Assembly: GCA_947305035.1 (NCBI GenBank)
Contig: CAMZCV010000026.1
Location: 1-9,185, forward strand
Direction of reading: 5' to 3'
Origin: an uncultured Coriobacteriales bacterium
GTDB lineage: Bacteria; Actinomycetota; Coriobacteriia; Coriobacteriales; Atopobiaceae
Length of the DNA stretch: 9,185 nucleotides
This document shows, one piece after another, positions 7,415 through 9,185 of this stretch (the stretch's first letter is position 1; each line of letters begins with the position of its first letter). The position numbers and the translations under genes are program-made. The notes below the pieces were generated by a model. It worked only from the letters and a program-made list of their open reading frames with translations, was not told the DNA's origin and made no database searches.

Positions 7415-7418
7415 TCCT
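7415..7418 (-). promoter_or_regulatory. Short Shine-Dalgarno of rnhB
   Basis: AGGA, seven bases from the ATG at 7405-7407 and only three bases beyond the U-run of the preceding terminator. It supports that ATG over the GTG at 7411-7413. Confidence 0.6.
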
Positions 7419-7421
7419 AGC

Positions 7422-7447
7422 AAAAGACCGCCCCGAAGGGCGGTCTT
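7422..7447 (-). terminator. Rho-independent terminator after rplS
   Basis: On the minus strand a 10-bp perfect stem AAGACCGCCC / GGGCGGTCTT closes on a TTCG tetraloop and runs into a short T tract (four Ts including the stem end). It begins 25 bases after the rplS stop. The stem is strong and the U tract short, so partial read-through into rnhB is plausible. Confidence 0.85.
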
Positions 7448-7472
7448 GGAAGTGCTCTTGCTGCGAAGCGAA

Positions 7473-7817
7473 TTAGTTGCGCTTCTCGCGGATGCGGGCG
7501 GCCTTGCCGATACGATCGCGCAGGTAGTAAAGCTTGGCGCGATGCACATCGCCGTGGCGGACGACGTCAAGCTTGGCGATCTTGGGGCTGTGCAGGGGGA
7601 ACGTACGCTCAACGCCGACACCGAAGCTGATCTTGCGGACGGTGAAGGTCTCGCGGGCGCCGGAACCGCTCATGCGGATGACATCGCCCTGGAAGACCTG
7701 CTCGCGGGTGCGGTCGCCTTCCTTGATCTTGTAGTGCACCTTGACGTTGTCGCCGACCTTGACCTCGGGAATGTCTTCCCTGATCTGCTGGCGCTCGATA
7801 GCACGAATGTAGTCCAT
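7473..7817 (-). CDS. rplS: 50S ribosomal protein L19
   Basis: Large-subunit ribosomal protein located at the 30S-50S interface, where it contributes to intersubunit bridges. The 114-residue product has the usual L19 length and conserved blocks: [19 protein letters not shown] (about 16-34), FQGDVI (about 42-47), [20 protein letters not shown] (58-77) and the C-terminal signature [17 protein letters not shown] (about 93-109). The ATG at 7815-7817 has AAGGA at 7827-7831, nine bases away. It is followed by its own terminator. The usual companions rpsP-rimM-trmD are not upstream: instead it has a strong promoter of its own and faces a divergent membrane-protein gene. The lepB or ylqF gene often placed between rplS and rnhB is absent. 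Confidence 0.97.
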   Translation of the reverse strand: MDYIRAIERQQIREDIPEVKVGDNVKVHYKIKEGDRTREQVFQGDVIRMSGSGARETFTVRKISFGVGVERTFPLHSPKIAKLDVVRHGDVHRAKLYYLRDRIGKAARIREKRN

Positions 7818-7841
7818 CTTCTTTTTTCCTTGTCTCTAGAG

Positions 7842-7868
7842 GTGCCGACGACTCTGCGAAAACGGCAC
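7842..7868 (-). promoter_or_regulatory. Hairpin in the rplS 5' leader
   Basis: A perfect 6-bp stem, GTGCCG / CGGCAC, with a 15-base loop sits in the roughly 65-base untranslated leader between the promoter and the ribosome-binding site. L19 leader RNAs that regulate rplS are known in Firmicutes. I cannot say that this matches that motif, so a regulatory role is inference. Confidence 0.4.
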
Positions 7869-7890
7869 ATAGGTTTACACGCAAAGAATG

Positions 7891-7919
7891 ATTATAGGCA
7901 AATGCCGCAGGTGGGGCAA
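7891..7919 (-). promoter_or_regulatory. Strong sigma70-type promoter of rplS
   Basis: On the minus strand TTGCCC (-35, 7914-7919) and a perfect TATAAT (-10, 7891-7896) are separated by the ideal 17 bases. Transcription would begin near 7884, giving a leader of about 65 bases. This is the best promoter match in the window and fits a highly expressed ribosomal-protein gene. Confidence 0.8.
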
Positions 7920-8039
7920 GGATATCTTTCATCCATCGTTTCATCATCCGTTTAGGTTTGATTTAGGGACAGAGCATACCATCTCTCATCAACCTAGCGG
8001 AAGCATGATGATACCGAAACGCGAACAGGAGAACCACCC

Positions 8040-8990
8040 ATGGCCAACCTATCACGCCGCTTGAAACTTGATGCAGCCCTCACGCTCATGCTCGTCCTCG
8101 AAATGTGCTATTCGCTTACCGGGAACACCCTGCATGAGGCGGTGGGGTTCGCCCTCTTCCTTTGCGTGGGGATCCATCTTGTACTCTCTCGCAGATGGAT
8201 CGCAGCCACCATACGTACCGCATCCTCCCCAGCGAGGGATCTCTCTGCGAAGAATAAGTGGCTCGCATGCGTTGCAGGATTGCTCGCAATCGACATGGTC
8301 GTCCTCGTAACCTCCTCCCTCATCATCAGCAACACGCTGTACACCTGGGGAATCAGCTTTTGGATGCTCAACATGACCGGTCTGTGGACCACCGTCCACG
8401 TCGTGAGCGCATACGGGCTCTGCGTCCTCACGGCGTTGCATCTCGCCATGCATTGGTCGCTCATCGCACGCAAGCTCAGGGTTGAATACAGCCCCTCAAG
8501 GAGGACAGCGATCGGTTTCGCCATGGGCGCTGCTGCAACCATGGGAATCATAGCAATCGGAAGAACCGTCTTCGCTAACGCCGCCGACATGATCGATGCA
8601 GACGATTCGGATACCGTTATCTACGATTCTTCGTCCAGATCTCCCAAGCAGGCGGCCGTTGTCGTGAGGGAGAAGAACTCTGCGGAAGAGGATCCCGAGA
8701 CGCTGGCTCCAGAATCTGATTCCCAAGAGGCCCAGCCCTCATCCAATAGTGCCGGAGTGGCAGAATCTGAGTATTCCAACGAGCCTGATGACGTCGTCTC
8801 CGAGGAACCCGAAGTGTTCGAGGAAGTCTACGCCGAGGAACCCGAAGTGTTCGAGGAGCCGGAGGAATTCAGCGATGAGGAGCCGGTTCAGGAGAGCGAG
8901 CCTGTCGGCAACTGCCCGCTTTGCCATAACCATTGCCCGCTCAGCTCTCCACGGTGCAACCGTCCCTACGATGCGGGTCTGATCGCATAG
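8040..8990 (+). CDS. DUF4405-like b-type-cytochrome membrane protein with acidic Cys/His tail
   Basis: Likely a haem-binding membrane electron carrier of the DUF4405/flavinylation-associated cytochrome type; specific role unknown. Five hydrophobic segments are visible (about residues 10-28, 33-50, 74-96, 117-143, 157-178). Basic residues on the loops after segments 2 and 4 place the N-terminus inside and the C-terminus outside. His32/His46 flank segment 2 and His120/His134 lie in segment 4, each pair 14 residues apart, the spacing expected for two stacked haems b. Residues 180-290 are Asp/Glu/Ser/Pro-rich and include an 11-residue repeat. The tail ends with CPLCHNHCPLSSPRC (292-306), four cysteines with a CxxCH. 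The ATG has AGGAG (8027-8031) eight bases upstream. The gene is monocistronic and divergent from rplS. No flavoprotein, ApbE or quinone partner is in view. Confidence 0.75.
   Translation: MANLSRRLKLDAALTLMLVLEMCYSLTGNTLHEAVGFALFLCVGIHLVLSRRWIAATIRTASSPARDLSAKNKWLACVAGLLAIDMVVLVTSSLIISNTLYTWGISFWMLNMTGLWTTVHVVSAYGLCVLTALHLAMHWSLIARKLRVEYSPSRRTAIGFAMGAAATMGIIAIGRTVFANAADMIDADDSDTVIYDSSSRSPKQAAVVVREKNSAEEDPETLAPESDSQEAQPSSNSAGVAESEYSNEPDDVVSEEPEVFEEVYAEEPEVFEEPEEFSDEEPVQESEPVGNCPLCHNHCPLSSPRCNRPYDAGLIA
8800..8857 (+). repeat. 25-base direct repeat inside the acidic tail
   Basis: The same 25 bases occur at 8800-8824 and 8833-8857, offset by 33 bases (11 codons), encoding EEPEVFEE twice. Perfect DNA identity, including third codon positions, indicates a recent in-frame tandem duplication. 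Confidence 0.9.
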
Positions 8991-9009
8991 CTCGTGCAGA
9001 ACCAGTTCT

Positions 9010-9043
9010 AGGCCCCGTCGCACCCAGCTGCGGGGCCTTCCTT
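9010..9043 (+). terminator. Terminator after the membrane-protein gene
   Basis: An 8-bp perfect stem, AGGCCCCG (9010-9017) with CGGGGCCT (9031-9038), has a 13-base loop and is followed by a T-rich TCCTT tract on the plus strand. It starts 19 bases after the stop at 8990. No T tract follows it on the minus strand, so it is best read as serving the plus-strand gene. It may also shield the convergent gene at 9052. Confidence 0.7.
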
Positions 9044-9051
9044 CATCAGAG

Positions 9052-9185
9052 CTACAGGCAGAACCCCACGACGACGCCGGCGGTATCGTCGGCCAGGTTG
9101 ACGGCGCTTGCATACCCGAATGACGTGACCTGGTAGAACGCATCATCATCGGACTCGATGTACTCGAACGCGTACGGCGTCCGGT
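9052..9185 (-). CDS. Unidentified protein, C-terminal 43 codons (enters from right edge)
   Basis: An open minus-strand frame from the window edge to a TAG at 9052-9054 reads PYAFEYIESDDDAFYQVTSFGY, ending with GVVVGFCL. Codon use looks like that of the neighbours, and the frame converges on the terminator after the DUF4405 gene, so it is probably a real gene end. The aromatic-rich pattern and the closing hydrophobic GxxxGFCL recall the ends of some secreted beta-rich domains such as DUF6273-like modules, but that is a weak impression and no function is assigned. Confidence 0.55.
   Translation of the reverse strand, partial: RTPYAFEYIESDDDAFYQVTSFGYASAVNLADDTAGVVVGFCL

Noticed and set aside
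7950..8031. Promoter for the plus-strand membrane-protein gene
   Set aside because: TTGATT at 7958-7963 could be a -35, but the matching -10 positions (ATCTCT or GCATAC types) are poor, so I do not call one.
8998..9009. Near-palindrome AGAACCAGTTCT before the terminator
   Set aside because: Two 5-base arms with a 2-base centre are too short to call an operator or attachment site, and it lies at a transcript end.

Overview
The window is a compact bacterial housekeeping locus with moderately high G+C. Gene content and protein style suggest a Coriobacteriia-type actinobacterium, perhaps Collinsella or a relative. This rests on the order rplS-rnhB-yraN-comM-dprA followed by xerC-rpsB-tsf, which is common around rpsB in Gram-positives, together with a folate-type TrmFO, which most other actinobacteria lack. 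The assignment is inference, because no 16S or other marker could be compared.

Reading the minus strand from right to left, a strong sigma70-type promoter (about 7891-7919) drives rplS (L19), which ends in a TTCG-loop terminator. rnhB starts only 14 bases beyond that terminator. A 188-base gap with no recognised gene follows. Next come yraN (endonuclease-like UPF0102), comM (YifB AAA+ helicase), dprA (RecA loader, short form), trmFO (tRNA m5U54 methyltransferase) and xerC (tyrosine recombinase), packed with overlaps or gaps of 1-30 bases and probably co-transcribed. After a 205-base leader/promoter region come rpsB (S2) and the first 100 codons of tsf (EF-Ts), which runs off the left edge. 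Functionally this is translation (L19, S2, EF-Ts, TrmFO) joined to DNA maintenance and natural-transformation functions (RNase HII, YraN, ComM, DprA, XerC).

On the plus strand, divergent from rplS, is one accessory gene (8040-8990). It encodes a five-helix membrane protein of the DUF4405/cytochrome-b-like type with two pairs of membrane histidines. It also has a long acidic, probably extracytoplasmic tail ending in a cysteine/histidine cluster that includes a CxxCH sequence. A hairpin terminator follows, and then the C-terminal 43 codons of a convergent unidentified gene that enters from the right edge.

I see no mobile element, CRISPR array, tRNA, rRNA or defence system. The items most worth a second look are the DUF4405 protein and its tail, the terminator placed against the rnhB start, and possible structured leaders before rpsB, rplS and yraN.
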